Shown in pieces: positions 54,763 through 63,816 of a stretch of 64,000 bases of DNA; within the stretch, counting starts at the first letter, position 1; every line of letters starts with the position of its first letter. Source of the stretch: Geobacillus icigianus. GTDB lineage: Bacteria; Bacillota; Bacilli; Bacillales; Anoxybacillaceae. A program made the position numbers and the translations under genes. Below the pieces are notes generated by a model. It saw nothing but the letters and a program-made list of their open reading frames with translations, was not told the origin of the DNA and did no database searches. The stretch lies in NCBI RefSeq assembly GCF_000750005.1, contig NZ_JPYA01000083.1, positions 10,642-74,641 of the forward strand, read 5' to 3'.

Positions 54763-54904
54763 CTAGAAGGCCGGTGAAAAATCGCTGTCACACACCAACT
54801 GGAGGCATTTTCATTCAGAAAAGAAAGCTGATTCTGCAAGGTTTCTCTCATTGAGAAATGGGTGGAACTCAGCAGTATTTTGCACTAAATCACCAGCCTC
54901 CTAG
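54763..54904 (+). repeat. MITE-like inverted-end repeat, subfamily B, copy 9
   Basis: This 142-bp element has ends CTAGAAGGCCGGTGA and TCACCAGCCTCCTAG and aligns along its length with the reverse of copy 2 at 9836. Inner TTTCTC...TTGAGAAA and GCTGA...TCAGC stems are present. A solo 71-bp repeat starts only ten bases after it. Confidence 0.85.
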
Positions 54905-54914
54905 GAGCATTTTT

Positions 54915-54988
54915 GTGAAAATGCCGAACTGACACGGAGTTTCATCTCCCGGTGAAGGGCAGATCGCGCTGTCCATGGAACTTTTCTT
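54915..54988 (+). repeat. Solo copy of the ~71-bp repeat
   Basis: It reads GTGAAAATGCCGAACTGACACGG, TTTCATCTCCCGGTGAAGGGCAGATCGCGCT and CCATGGAACTTTTCTTT-type segments in the same order as the units at 34950. It lies in the gap between the YhaI-like gene and metH; apart from the two repeats and the metH terminator this gap is featureless. Confidence 0.85.
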
Positions 54989-55099
54989 TGGAACCTATAT
55001 TCCTTAATCTGTCATTTTTGTGTTAGAGGTGAGGGCAAGGTTTGCTTATGAATATTTTTTGTTCCGAGACGATGGCATGGCCGAGGTTTGTTGCGTGAA

Positions 55100-55135
55100 A
55101 AACGAGCTGACTCGTTTGAGCCAGCTCGTTTTCTT
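55100..55135 (-). terminator. Terminator after metH
   Basis: AACGAGCTG (55101-55109) pairs with CAGCTCGTT (55122-55130). On the minus strand the stem is followed by TTTTTCACG. Confidence 0.75.
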
Positions 55136-58100
55136 TACAGCACATTGAAATAGCGCGCTTCCGGATGGGCGACGACGATCGCCGAGACGGAGGCTTCCGG
55201 CTCCATCATGTAGCCGTCGGTCAAGCGGATGCCGACATCTTCCGGATGAAGGAGGCGGAACAGCTTTTCTTGGTCTTCCAAGTTCGGGCAGGCCGGGTAG
55301 CCGAACGAGTAGCGCTGGCCTTGGTATTTGGCGGCGAAGCGCTCTTCCATCGTGAAGTCCGGGTCGTCTGGGAAGCCCCAGCGGTCGCGCATAATTTGAT
55401 GGATGCGTTCGGCGAACCCTTCGGCGATCTCGAGCGCCAACGCCTGAATGGCATGGCTTTTCAAAAATTCGCCTTCGTCTTTCCACTGTTGGGCGAGTTC
55501 GCGGATGCCGTGCCCAGCGGTGACGGCGAAAAAGCCGACATAGTCCATTTCCCCGCTCTCTTTCGATTTCAAGTAATCGGCGAGGCAAAGGTGCGGCGCC
55601 CGCGGCTGGCGCGGGAAGTCAAACGTCTCAAGCACCGTTTGCCGGTCGGTCGGGTCGTAAATGTACACGCGGTTGCCGTCGCTTTGCGTCGGGAAAAAGC
55701 GGTAGACGCCGGCCGGCTGAATCCAGCCGTGTGTTTTGGCGGCGGCGATCAGTTCATCGACGACCGCTTTTAAGGCGAGCGCTTTTTCGTCTTTTTCTTC
55801 CAACAGCCGCTTCACTTTTCCTTTCAAGCCGAGATGATGGCCGAGCACCATTTGCCAGTTGACGTACGGCAACACGTGGTCAAGCGGCACATTCCTTAGC
55901 ACGTGGCGGTCGAGATCGGCCGGCACGTAGACCGGGACGTCGGTCGAAACGTTGGATTTGGCGGCCGTGGCGACAGCCGCCGTTCGCGCCGGTTCGTGTC
56001 CAGCGGTTTCTTTTTTTTGATAGTCGATCTCGCCTTGCTGGATTTGGTTGGCAAGGGCGAGCCCGTCCATGGCGTCCTTCGCGTATAGGACGATGCCGTC
56101 GTATTCGGGCGCGATTTTGTTTTCCGTAAACTTGCGCGTCAAGGCGGCGCCGCCGACTAAAATCGGGGTCGAAACACCGGCTTGCCGCAAGTCTTGGGCG
56201 GTGACGACCATTTGTTGCGCTGATTTGACGAGCAGGCCCGACAGGCCGATGATGTCCGGTTTATGCTCGCGCACCGCTTCGATGAGCTGCTGGGGGGCGA
56301 CTTTGATGCCAAGGTCGATCACTTCATAGCCGTTGTTGCTTAAAATAATGTCGACCAAGTTTTTGCCGATGTCATGCACATCGCCCTTCACCGTCGCCAA
56401 GATCACTTTTCCTTTCGTGCTTCCTTCTTTCTTTTCCATATATGGTTCTAAAAAGGCGACGGCCGCTTTCATTACTTCCGCACTTTGCAATACTTCAGCG
56501 ACGATGAGCTGGTTGTTGTTAAACAGCCGCCCGACTTCGTCCATGCCGGCCATGAGCGGGCCGTTGATGATCGCGAGCGGATCGGAGTACGTTTCCAGCG
56601 CCTGTTCCAAATCGGGAATGAGCCCGTCTTTCGATCCTTCAATGACGTAGCGGGCGAGCCGCTCTTCCAAGCTCAAGTTCGTCTGCACCGGTTTGGCGGC
56701 GGTGATTTTGCTTCGGTAAAATTCGATAAAGGCGTTTAACGTTTCGTCGCTGGTGGCAAAAAGAAGCGCCTCGGCCATCCGCACTTCTTCTTCCGGAATC
56801 GAAGCGAACCGCTCGAGCTTCTCGGTGTTGACGATGGCGTAATCGAGCCCGGCTTGCGTGCAATGGTACAAAAAGACCGAGTTCAGCACTTCACGCCCGG
56901 CCGGCGGCAAGCCGAACGAGACGTTGCTGATGCCGAGCATCGTTAAACAATGAGGAAGCCGCTCTTTAATGAGGCGGATCCCTTCGATCGTTTCTTTCGC
57001 CGCGCCGATGTATTGCTCATCGCCGGTGCCGACCGGGAAGACGAGCGGATCGAAAATGATGTCGCGCTCAGGCACGCCGTAGCGGTTCACGAGCAAGTCA
57101 TACGAACGCAAGGCGATCTCGAGCTTCCGTTCAGCAGTGACCGCCATTCCTTGTTCATCGATCGTCCCGACCACAACGGCGGCGCCGTAGCGGTGCAGCA
57201 GCGGCACGACGTTGGCAAAGCGCTCTTCGCCGTCTTCGAGGTTGATCGAGTTAATGATCGCCTTCCCTTGTGAATACGTGAGGGCGCGCTCGATGACGCG
57301 CTCGTCGGTCGAGTCAATGACGAGCGGCACTTTTACTTTTTTGACGACTTCGCGGACGAACTGTTCCATGTCGGAAAGCTCATCACGGTCCGGATCGGCG
57401 AGGCAAATGTCGATGACATGGGCGCCGTTTTTCACTTGGGCGCGGGCGATTTCCGCCGCTTCTTCGTATTTGCCTTCGGCGATGAGGCGCTTAAATTTGC
57501 GCGAGCCGATGACGTTCGTCCGCTCACCGACAAAAAGCGGGCGCATCGTTTCATCGTAGATGAGCGCTTCAATGCCGGAGACGGCGTGGACATCAAATGA
57601 AGACGGGATCGCCCGCGGCGGAATGTGGCGCACCGCTTCGGCGATGGCGCGGATATGGTCCGGCGTCGTGCCGCAGCACCCGCCGACGATGTTGATCCAT
57701 CCTTTTTCGGCAAAACGGCGAATTTTTTCCGCGAGCATCTCCGGTGTTTCATGGTAATGCCCTTCTTCGTCCGGCAGGCCGGCGTTCGGGTAACAGCTGA
57801 CCGCCGTGTCGGCAAGCGAGGCGAGCGTGCGCAAATGGTCGGTCATAAACTCCGGACCGGTCGCGCAGTTTAAGCCGACGGCGATCGGCTTCATGTGGCG
57901 GATCGAGATGAAAAACGAATCGATCGCCTGCCCGGCAAGCGTCGTACCCATCGGTTCGATCGTGCCGGAAATCATGAGCGGCACGCGGCGGCCGACGGCT
58001 TCAAACGCTTTGGAAATGCCGATGAATCCCGCTTTGACATTCAAGGTATCTTGGCACGTTTCCAAAAGGAGAAGGTCGACGCCGCCCAAAAGCAGTCCGT

Positions 58101-58545
58101 GCGCCTGTTCTTCATAGGCGGCAACGAGTTCGTCAAACGTCGCTCCGCCCGTGACCGACAAAGTTTTCGTCGTCGGCCCCATCGAACCGGCGACAAAGCG
58201 CGGCCAGTCGGGCGTTGCGAACGACTCGGCCGCTTGTTTGGCGAGCTTTGCTGCTTCGATGTTCAGCTCGAGCGCCAAATGGCCAAGCCCGTATTCATCA
58301 AGGACGATGCGCGTCGCCCCGAACGTGTTCGTTTCGATGATGTCCGCGCCGGCTTCCAAGTACGCTTCATGAATATGGCGGATGACGTGCGGAGCGGTGA
58401 TGGTCAAGTATTCGTTGCACCCTTCATACGCCTCGCCGCCAAAGTCGGCGGCTGATAAGTTGGCGCTTTGGATCATGGTGCCCATGGCGCCGTCGATGAC
58501 AAGAATTTTTCGCTGCAGCTGTTGTTCGAAGATGAGGTCAGCCAT
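55135..58545 (-). CDS. metH: Cobalamin-dependent methionine synthase MetH
   Basis: This 1136-residue, four-module enzyme transfers the methyl group of methyltetrahydrofolate via cobalamin to homocysteine. The homocysteine domain (about 1-310) has zinc ligands GLNCATGPE and [10 protein letters not shown]. The pterin domain (about 330-600) carries [14 protein letters not shown]. The cobalamin domain (about 640-870) has DVHDIGKN with the axial His. The C-terminal activation domain contains [13 protein letters not shown] and GYPACPN. ATG 58545 follows GAAAGGAAGG and lies inside the last codons of yitJ (8-bp overlap). It is the second gene of an S-box operon. Confidence 0.94.
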   Translation of the reverse strand: MADLIFEQQLQRKILVIDGAMGTMIQSANLSAADFGGEAYEGCNEYLTITAPHVIRHIHEAYLEAGADIIETNTFGATRIVLDEYGLGHLALELNIEAAKLAKQAAESFATPDWPRFVAGSMGPTTKTLSVTGGATFDELVAAYEEQAHGLLLGGVDLLLLETCQDTLNVKAGFIGISKAFEAVGRRVPLMISGTIEPMGTTLAGQAIDSFFISIRHMKPIAVGLNCATGPEFMTDHLRTLASLADTAVSCYPNAGLPDEEGHYHETPEMLAEKIRRFAEKGWINIVGGCCGTTPDHIRAIAEAVRHIPPRAIPSSFDVHAVSGIEALIYDETMRPLFVGERTNVIGSRKFKRLIAEGKYEEAAEIARAQVKNGAHVIDICLADPDRDELSDMEQFVREVVKKVKVPLVIDSTDERVIERALTYSQGKAIINSINLEDGEERFANVVPLLHRYGAAVVVGTIDEQGMAVTAERKLEIALRSYDLLVNRYGVPERDIIFDPLVFPVGTGDEQYIGAAKETIEGIRLIKERLPHCLTMLGISNVSFGLPPAGREVLNSVFLYHCTQAGLDYAIVNTEKLERFASIPEEEVRMAEALLFATSDETLNAFIEFYRSKITAAKPVQTNLSLEERLARYVIEGSKDGLIPDLEQALETYSDPLAIINGPLMAGMDEVGRLFNNNQLIVAEVLQSAEVMKAAVAFLEPYMEKKEGSTKGKVILATVKGDVHDIGKNLVDIILSNNGYEVIDLGIKVAPQQLIEAVREHKPDIIGLSGLLVKSAQQMVVTAQDLRQAGVSTPILVGGAALTRKFTENKIAPEYDGIVLYAKDAMDGLALANQIQQGEIDYQKKETAGHEPARTAAVATAAKSNVSTDVPVYVPADLDRHVLRNVPLDHVLPYVNWQMVLGHHLGLKGKVKRLLEEKDEKALALKAVVDELIAAAKTHGWIQPAGVYRFFPTQSDGNRVYIYDPTDRQTVLETFDFPRQPRAPHLCLADYLKSKESGEMDYVGFFAVTAGHGIRELAQQWKDEGEFLKSHAIQALALEIAEGFAERIHQIMRDRWGFPDDPDFTMEERFAAKYQGQRYSFGYPACPNLEDQEKLFRLLHPEDVGIRLTDGYMMEPEASVSAIVVAHPEARYFNVL

Positions 58546-60388
58546 GAACAACCTTCCTTTCTTTCGCGGCCGCTTCTTTTTCGTGAATGTAGCGGACGAG
58601 CTCCACGGTCATGTCGTAGCGCAAAAACGGCGTAATGAAATAAATGCCGTGAAACAAGTCGAACGCCGCATCAATGAGCGCTTTGGCGATGGCGATTCCT
58701 TCGCGCGCCGCCCGCACCGGGTCGTCGCCGCAGGCGGCCATGCGGGCGCGAATGTCGTCGGACAGCGTAATGCCCGGCACCTCATGATGCAAAAACTCGG
58801 CGTTGCGCGCGCTCACAAGCGGCATAATGCCGATGTAAATCGGCGCGTCCAAATGTTTCGTCGCTTCGTACACGGCCACGATTTTCTCTTCCGAATAAAT
58901 CGGCTGGGTCAAGAAATAGTGGGCGCCGCATTGAATTTTTTTCTCCATCCGTTCGACGGCCTTATCCAAGTGACGGACGTTCGGATTGAACGCTGCGCCG
59001 ATCGAGAAGTTCGTTTTTTGTCCGAGCGGTTTGCCCGAATACGACAATCCTTCATTAAACTGGCGGATCAAGCGGATTAAATCAAACGACGATAAATCGT
59101 ACACCGATGTCGCTCCCGGGAAGTCGCCGATTTTTGACGGGTCGCCGGTAATGGCGAGCACGTCGGTGATGCCGAGCGTATGCAGGCCCATCAAGTGCGA
59201 CTGCAGACCGATCAAGTTGCGGTCGCGGCACGTAATATGCACGAGCGGGCGGACGCCGAGCCGCTCTTTGATGATGGTCGCGACGGCGGCGTTGCTGATG
59301 CGCGGTGTGGCGAGCGAGTTGTCGGCTAACGTCAGCGCGTCAATGCCGGCGTCATGGAGCGCTTTCGCCCCGGCGAGAAATTTGTCAATGCCCAATTTTT
59401 TCGGGGGATCGAGCTCGACGATCACCGAGCGGCGGGCGCGGACAAGTTCGGGAAGCGGCGTCGCTGCCGATGGGGCGTCGGATTGGACCGACACCGGCAC
59501 GGCGCGCCGTTTGACCGTTTTTTCCGTTACCGGCGTCCGGTCTTGCAGCGCCCGCGCCATCGCTTCAATATGGTTCGGCGTCGTGCCGCAGCACCCGCCG
59601 AGCAGCCGCACCCCTTGGTCGCGAAACGCTTTCGCCGTTTCCTCGAAGTATTCGGCATTCGTCTCATAGACGAGCCGGCCGTCGCGATAGTCGGGGAGGC
59701 TCGCGTTCGGGTACGCCGATAAAAAGGCGTGCGTTGGCAGCGGCACTTCCTCAAGCGATTGAAGCATATAGTACGGCCCGAGCCGGCAGTTGAGCCCGAC
59801 GACATCGGCGCCAAGCGCTTCTAAGCGGGCGAGGGCGTCAGCGAGCGGCGTGCCGTCTTGCAAGACGCCCACTTCATGGAGCGACACATGGGCGATGATC
59901 GGCAAGTCCGTCTCTTTGCGGGCGATGGCGAGCACCGTCTCCAACTCTTCTAAATCGTAATACGTCTCGAGCAGCACGCCATCGACCCCCTCGGCGAGCA
60001 AGACAAACAGCTGCTCGCGGAACGTCCGCTTCACTTCATCAAGCGGCACGGCGCTTTTGTTTAACGTGCGCAGTCCGCCGATGGTCCCGAGCACGTACGC
60101 CCGACCGTTGGCGGCTTGTTTGGCGAGCCGCACCGCCGCCCGGTTGATGGCCGGCACCTCATCTTGCAAGCCGTAGCGGGCGAGTTTCACATAGTTGGCG
60201 CCGTAGGTATTCGTCTGGATGACGTCGGCGCCCGCGGCGATATAGGCTTCGTGAATATGGACGATGTCTTCCGGTTTCGATAGATTCAATTCTTCAAAAC
60301 AACGGTCAACCCCATGCGAATAGAGAAGCGTCCCCATCGCCCCGTCGGCGATCAGCACGCGTTGTTTCAGCTCATCAAGCAATCCCAT
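58538..60388 (-). CDS. yitJ: Bifunctional homocysteine methyltransferase / methylenetetrahydrofolate reductase (YitJ)
   Basis: This 616-residue protein has an N-terminal homocysteine S-methyltransferase domain (about 1-300: [23 protein letters not shown], zinc ligands [10 protein letters not shown]) and a C-terminal MetF-like FAD domain (about 325-610: [28 protein letters not shown]). It supplies methyltetrahydrofolate for MetH, whose gene follows with overlap. The presence of homocysteine domains in both genes suggests alternate methyl donors. A SAM-I riboswitch precedes the gene. Confidence 0.93.
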   Translation of the reverse strand: MGLLDELKQRVLIADGAMGTLLYSHGVDRCFEELNLSKPEDIVHIHEAYIAAGADVIQTNTYGANYVKLARYGLQDEVPAINRAAVRLAKQAANGRAYVLGTIGGLRTLNKSAVPLDEVKRTFREQLFVLLAEGVDGVLLETYYDLEELETVLAIARKETDLPIIAHVSLHEVGVLQDGTPLADALARLEALGADVVGLNCRLGPYYMLQSLEEVPLPTHAFLSAYPNASLPDYRDGRLVYETNAEYFEETAKAFRDQGVRLLGGCCGTTPNHIEAMARALQDRTPVTEKTVKRRAVPVSVQSDAPSAATPLPELVRARRSVIVELDPPKKLGIDKFLAGAKALHDAGIDALTLADNSLATPRISNAAVATIIKERLGVRPLVHITCRDRNLIGLQSHLMGLHTLGITDVLAITGDPSKIGDFPGATSVYDLSSFDLIRLIRQFNEGLSYSGKPLGQKTNFSIGAAFNPNVRHLDKAVERMEKKIQCGAHYFLTQPIYSEEKIVAVYEATKHLDAPIYIGIMPLVSARNAEFLHHEVPGITLSDDIRARMAACGDDPVRAAREGIAIAKALIDAAFDLFHGIYFITPFLRYDMTVELVRYIHEKEAAAKERKVVHG

Positions 60389-60420
60389 GTTCCATTCCCC
60401 CGTTTCTTGGCAAGTAAAAG

Positions 60421-60558
60421 AAAAAAGCCTTCTAAGAAGAAGACTTTCCGTTCGCTTCTTCTTATCTTCCAGGCTGCTGCCTGTCTGGATTTAGCACCTT
60501 GGCCGCGGCCAGGTTGCTGAGGGTTCACTGGGCCAGTCCCTCCCCCTCTCTTGATAAG
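60421..60558 (-). promoter_or_regulatory. S-box (SAM-I) riboswitch controlling yitJ-metH
   Basis: On the minus strand the core elements are in order: CTTATCAAGAGAGG, GAGGGACTGGCCC, GAACCCTCAGCAACCTGGCC, AAGGTGCTAAATCC and the closing GATAAG of P1. The terminator follows: AGAAGAAGCG...CTTCTTCTT and AGAAGGCTTTTTT. High SAM should favour the terminator and switch the operon off. A TACAAT -10-like box lies about 15 bp before the aptamer. Confidence 0.93.
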
Positions 60559-60766
60559 AAAATTCGTATCCAATTGTATCGTCCCGTTTGGGTGATTACT
60601 ATATAATTTAATGTATTTTTTGAAATTATTCAATACAGTGAAGCAAGAAATTTGCCAAAGATTTGCCCGATCAAGGGAGAAGGAACTCTTGTATGATTCT
60701 GTAGATGAGTATTTTTCAGTAATTTCCATACCCTAAGAGACAAACAGGGCACCCCTTAGGCGACAT

Positions 60767-60796
60767 GGAGCTGTTTTTTGTCATGTCTCCTTTTTT
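60767..60796 (-). mobile_element. Solo end of an IS701-like element
   Basis: The segment reads GGAGCTG, six T, then GTCATGTCTCCTTTTTT. It is the inverted counterpart of the IS end at 63817-63842 (AAAAAAGGAGACATGAACCC then AGCTCC) apart from a few bases in the middle. No transposase gene accompanies it. Confidence 0.5.
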
Positions 60797-60929
60797 GGTT
60801 CATCACCACAACGTGCACTTCTCTGAACAGGTGTAGGCAAAAAATGATTGGCTTCTGTTCTTTCGTGGATGCATTAAGTTAAGATGTGTCATGAAAAAAA
60901 TCAAGTACAACTTTTAGTGAAGAGCCTTT
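60788..60929 (+). repeat. Long repeat R3, bacteriocin-cluster copy (uninterrupted)
   Basis: About 142 bp matching the sequence upstream of comK: GGTTCATCACCACAACGTGC, ACTTCTCTGAACAGGTGTAG, GCAAAAAATGATTGGC, TTCTTTCGTGGATGCATTAA and GTTAAGATGTGTCATGAAA. Compared with the comK copy it lacks a 16-bp segment and the inserted MITE-like element. The rest of the 60389-61088 gap holds the riboswitch, the solo IS end and an AT-rich leader with two short hairpins (GACGAAAAACGTC and CTCTT...AAGAG) and a TACAAT box near 61020. Confidence 0.8.
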
Positions 60930-61088
60930 TGTTTCGATAGCACAAAAAAATGTCGAAATATGTTAAAAAAAGACGAAAAACGTCAACCCATTTCTCTTTT
61001 TTTTTTAAGAGTCAAAGTGTACAATAAAAAATGGATGATGGTAACAAGGAATTTAATAGAAATGGCGTCACAGACAGGAGTGAAAGAA

Positions 61089-61265
61089 ATGAAACGATGG
61101 TCGTGGCCGTATTTTATTCTCATTAGCCTGCCGTTTGTGTTGTTTATTGTCCTTGCCTTTGGCTTAAAAGCGGCTAAGACGCCAATGTGGGGAAAAATCG
61201 CATTGATTGCGGCCGTTCTTGTTTATGGGATCGTTTATTCGCGTTTATTGCGGAAAATGAAATAA
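61089..61265 (+). CDS. Small cationic two-segment membrane protein, candidate bacteriocin immunity protein
   Basis: This 58-residue, strongly basic protein has two membrane segments (about 7-28 and 35-51) and a C-terminal SRLLRKMK. Small cationic hydrophobic proteins of this size act as immunity proteins in circular bacteriocin clusters. It directly precedes the bacteriocin peptide sequence, separated by 30 bp. ATG 61089 has CAGGAGTG eight bases upstream; ATG 61062 is less well placed. The immunity role is inference from size, charge and place. Confidence 0.65.
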   Translation: MKRWSWPYFILISLPFVLFIVLAFGLKAAKTPMWGKIALIAAVLVYGIVYSRLLRKMK

Positions 61266-61293
61266 AGTCCGATCGGATTTGAAATACGAGTAG

Positions 61294-61515
61294 TTCACGC
61301 TTGTTGCCGGAACGCTCGGCGTGTCGCAAGCAGTTGCTACAACTGTTGTTTCGATCGTGCTGACCGGCTCCACGCTCGTTTCGATGATTCTTGGAATTAC
61401 TGCGATTTTGTCAGGCGGAGTCGATGCCATTTTGGAAATTGGCTGGTCAGCGTTTGTAGCAACGGTGAAAAAAATCGTGGCTGAGCGGGGAAAAAAAGCG
61501 GCAATTGCATGGTAA
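61294..61515 (+). pseudogene. Circular bacteriocin structural gene (circularin A/uberolysin family), start codon not identifiable
   Basis: After an amber codon at 61291 the frame reads FTL and then VAGTLGVSQAVATTVVSIVL through to ERGKKAAIAW, stop at 61513. The 70-residue part from Val aligns in layout with circularin A (VAGALGVQTAAATTIVNVIL... ending AIAY), including the hydrophobic helices, a Gly-Gly near 40, IGW near 48 and a basic stretch near the C-terminus. Circularin A has a three-residue leader MFL; here the matching leader would be xFTL with TAG at x. There is no ATG, GTG or TTG between the amber codon and the mature part and no clear ribosome site. Either the gene is broken, or it starts at ACG, or the sequence has an error. 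Family call confident, function not. Confidence 0.8.
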
Positions 61516-61524
61516 CATGGAAAC

Positions 61525-61551
61525 CGGCAGGGGGAGAAAGGCCCCCTGCCG
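61525..61551 (+). terminator. Strong intercistronic hairpin after the bacteriocin sequence
   Basis: CGGCAGGGGG (61525-61534) pairs perfectly with CCCCCTGCCG (61542-61551), loop AGAAAGG. It is followed by TTCCTATG with no T run. Such a stem would keep the short bacteriocin transcript stable and lower expression of the genes behind it. Confidence 0.75.
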
Positions 61552-61579
61552 TTCCTATGAGATGAAAGGGGGAAGAGCC

Positions 61580-63199
61580 GTGAGACTCGTATGGCTATGG
61601 TATCTCCAAAAACAGCGAAGCAGTATCGCCCCTTTACAGCGAAAATCACCGTTTTCCCCGCGGACGACACTGTTGTTGTTGGAAGCGACGAAATGGCTCA
61701 TTTCGTCGGCGCTCGTTGCAGTGATCTGTTTTCGATCGACAATGATGTTTCGTCCTGTTGTGACGATGTTGATTCTTTTCTTTTTATCGGTCGGTCCTTT
61801 AATCGGGGTTTCGCTGGAGTCAAAAGAGGCGTTGGAGCGCCGCTACCATTTTGACTATTTGCGGTTGTCTAGTGTGCGGGATGATCACGTATGGAGGCGG
61901 TTGCTAGGCCTTCACTATGCGGTGTCTTTGCTGCGTCTATCGCCGTTGTTTCTCCCTCCCTCTGTCGGCTTGATCGCCAAGTTTGGGGTGAGAGGAGCGG
62001 TGTGGATATGGCTTGGGCAAGCGATGGTGCTACTTCTGTATGTCATATCGCATATGATGCGCGGTTCAACAACTAGAGCGGCGCGTGTATGTTCAGCTTT
62101 GTTCTTTCGCATGGCCTCATTGGCGATCGGGTATGCTGTGCTTGCGGCGATAATGCCGCTGTTGCAATTGTCCCGCCAAGCGGTTCGGATGTATGGGTTG
62201 TCGCTTTCTTATCTTGCGCATATGGATGATTACGTTGCTCACTGGCAACAGCAATTTTATCAACGCATGGCCCACTTAGGGGAAGGATGGTCCTTTTCAA
62301 GCACTGCTTTATCACTTGTTGGAGCTGGGTTTGTACTGTTGGCACTGCTTTGTTTTCCTTTCCTTCGCGCCTCTCATTCCAGCAAGGCGATGGATAAGCT
62401 GTATTCATGGCAGCTGCGTGCCATTGAGGTATTAGCGGTTCGCGGCACGAACAATGCGATTTTATATAAGGATCTTTGTCTGTTCATGCGCAAAGCAAAG
62501 GAGTTGGCCAAGCCGCCTTGGACGCTGTTTCTGCCAGGGGAATTGTTCTTGGTTGCTGGAGCGAATTTGCCGCTGTTGGCGGCCGTTCACAACGGAGCGA
62601 TCCTTTTGTTTTTGTTTCTGTTCGAAGTATACTTGGTCATGACAGGGACGTTGCGAGCCATGACCGATGCCTTTCCAGACATTTTTCAGTTTGAAAGCGA
62701 AATGGAGCGTCTCCTTGTTTTTCGGCTTCTTTCTCCGCCTCCCCTTGGATCGTTAATTGAAGCGAAATGGACGCTGCTTGAGCGATTAGGGAGTTACCCA
62801 TGCCTGATCGCATGCGGATGGCTGTTTATCGAATATATCGGATTATCGGGAGTGCAGCGAGGGGTGTGGGCGGTAATCGGAGCGATACTGATGCTGCCCG
62901 CCTATCCGTTTGTTGTGAAACGGATTTTGCGCACCGATTATGAAGTGTTCTGCCTTGTTTTAGCCAGCGGTGAACAAGCGGCATTGACATCTCCGCGCGA
63001 TTATGCAGGGTATATGTTGATTGCAGCTGGAAATCATTCGTTTCATCGCTTGTTAATTTACATCACCACCTTTTCATCGCTCGTTTCGGCCTTTTTTATG
63101 CTCTTGAAAGGTTGGAGTTGGGCGTGGTACAGCGGTTTGTTTGTCGTGATGCTTTACCTTGTATTGTGGCACAGTTCTCGATATGCGCGGCGCATGTGA
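61580..63199 (+). CDS. Large membrane protein of circular bacteriocin cluster (CirB-like)
   Basis: This 539-residue protein has about ten to twelve membrane segments and no enzymatic motif I can see. Position and size match the large membrane protein (CirB/UblB type) found right after the structural gene in circularin A and uberolysin clusters, which is needed for maturation or export. GTG 61580 is chosen because AAAGGGGGAAG lies seven bases upstream and because the longer frame from 61505 passes through the bacteriocin stop and hairpin. A DUF95 gene follows with short overlap or spacing. Confidence 0.75.
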   Translation: MRLVWLWYLQKQRSSIAPLQRKSPFSPRTTLLLLEATKWLISSALVAVICFRSTMMFRPVVTMLILFFLSVGPLIGVSLESKEALERRYHFDYLRLSSVRDDHVWRRLLGLHYAVSLLRLSPLFLPPSVGLIAKFGVRGAVWIWLGQAMVLLLYVISHMMRGSTTRAARVCSALFFRMASLAIGYAVLAAIMPLLQLSRQAVRMYGLSLSYLAHMDDYVAHWQQQFYQRMAHLGEGWSFSSTALSLVGAGFVLLALLCFPFLRASHSSKAMDKLYSWQLRAIEVLAVRGTNNAILYKDLCLFMRKAKELAKPPWTLFLPGELFLVAGANLPLLAAVHNGAILLFLFLFEVYLVMTGTLRAMTDAFPDIFQFESEMERLLVFRLLSPPPLGSLIEAKWTLLERLGSYPCLIACGWLFIEYIGLSGVQRGVWAVIGAILMLPAYPFVVKRILRTDYEVFCLVLASGEQAALTSPRDYAGYMLIAAGNHSFHRLLIYITTFSSLVSAFFMLLKGWSWAWYSGLFVVMLYLVLWHSSRYARRM

Positions 63200-63209
63200 G
63201 GGGGCATTG

Positions 63210-63725
63210 ATGATGATCAAGCGAGCCATTCACACTCATTTCCCGTATTTCTTATTGTCACTAGGGGTGTATGTTGTCTGCTTTGCATTGGGGGCAGGGA
63301 TTTTTTCGCAAAAACTTGTCATTCATCCGACTTCCATGGCGTTTTGGGCTACTTTCGGGCACAACTTGATGGTTGGGGTCATTTTGATGGTCGGCGGATG
63401 GCTGACGTTAGGAATGGCTAATACTCTTTATCTTGGTTATCATGCTGCGATGCTCGGAGTGATCGTGAAAGGAGTCGCCAAAGGCTATGGTTGGCATCCG
63501 TTGATGACAGGAGTTTTCCCCCATGCCGTTCCGGAAATAATGGGACATCTTTTGTTTTGTACATTAGGATATGAAACATGGCGATTTCTTCACATTGTGA
63601 AGAAAAGAGCGAGGGGGGAAAAAACGGAACCGCTCTATATACGCGATATCCTCTTTTTGTTTTTGGTGGCGGTTGTGCTGCTCATTCTCTCCGCCGGCTT
63701 GGAGGCAACGGTGTCTCATGGGTGA
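63210..63725 (+). CDS. SpoIIM/DUF95 family membrane protein of the bacteriocin cluster (CirC-like)
   Basis: This protein of about 171 residues has four to five membrane segments and belongs to the SpoIIM-like DUF95 family: FGHNLMVGVILMVGGWLTLGMANTLYLGYHAAMLG near 45-80, then GVFPHAVPEIMGHLLFC near 100-116. DUF95 proteins are standard partners in circular bacteriocin clusters. ATG 63210 or 63213 follows GAGGGGG. After it an ABC ATPase gene would be expected, but an IS element begins about 90 bp downstream. Confidence 0.82.
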   Translation: MMIKRAIHTHFPYFLLSLGVYVVCFALGAGIFSQKLVIHPTSMAFWATFGHNLMVGVILMVGGWLTLGMANTLYLGYHAAMLGVIVKGVAKGYGWHPLMTGVFPHAVPEIMGHLLFCTLGYETWRFLHIVKKRARGEKTEPLYIRDILFLFLVAVVLLILSAGLEATVSHG

Positions 63726-63816
63726 GAGGTGTAAATGCAAAGCGATTGAATCATAGTGGAAAAAGAATAGAGAACTGTAGATGAGCAAATTTGCTAACAT
63801 AAATTGACAGCTAAAC

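Noticed and set aside
61321..61515. GTG 61321 as the bacteriocin start
   Set aside because: It would remove the first seven residues of the mature peptide (VAGTLG...), which align with circularin A, and it has no ribosome site.
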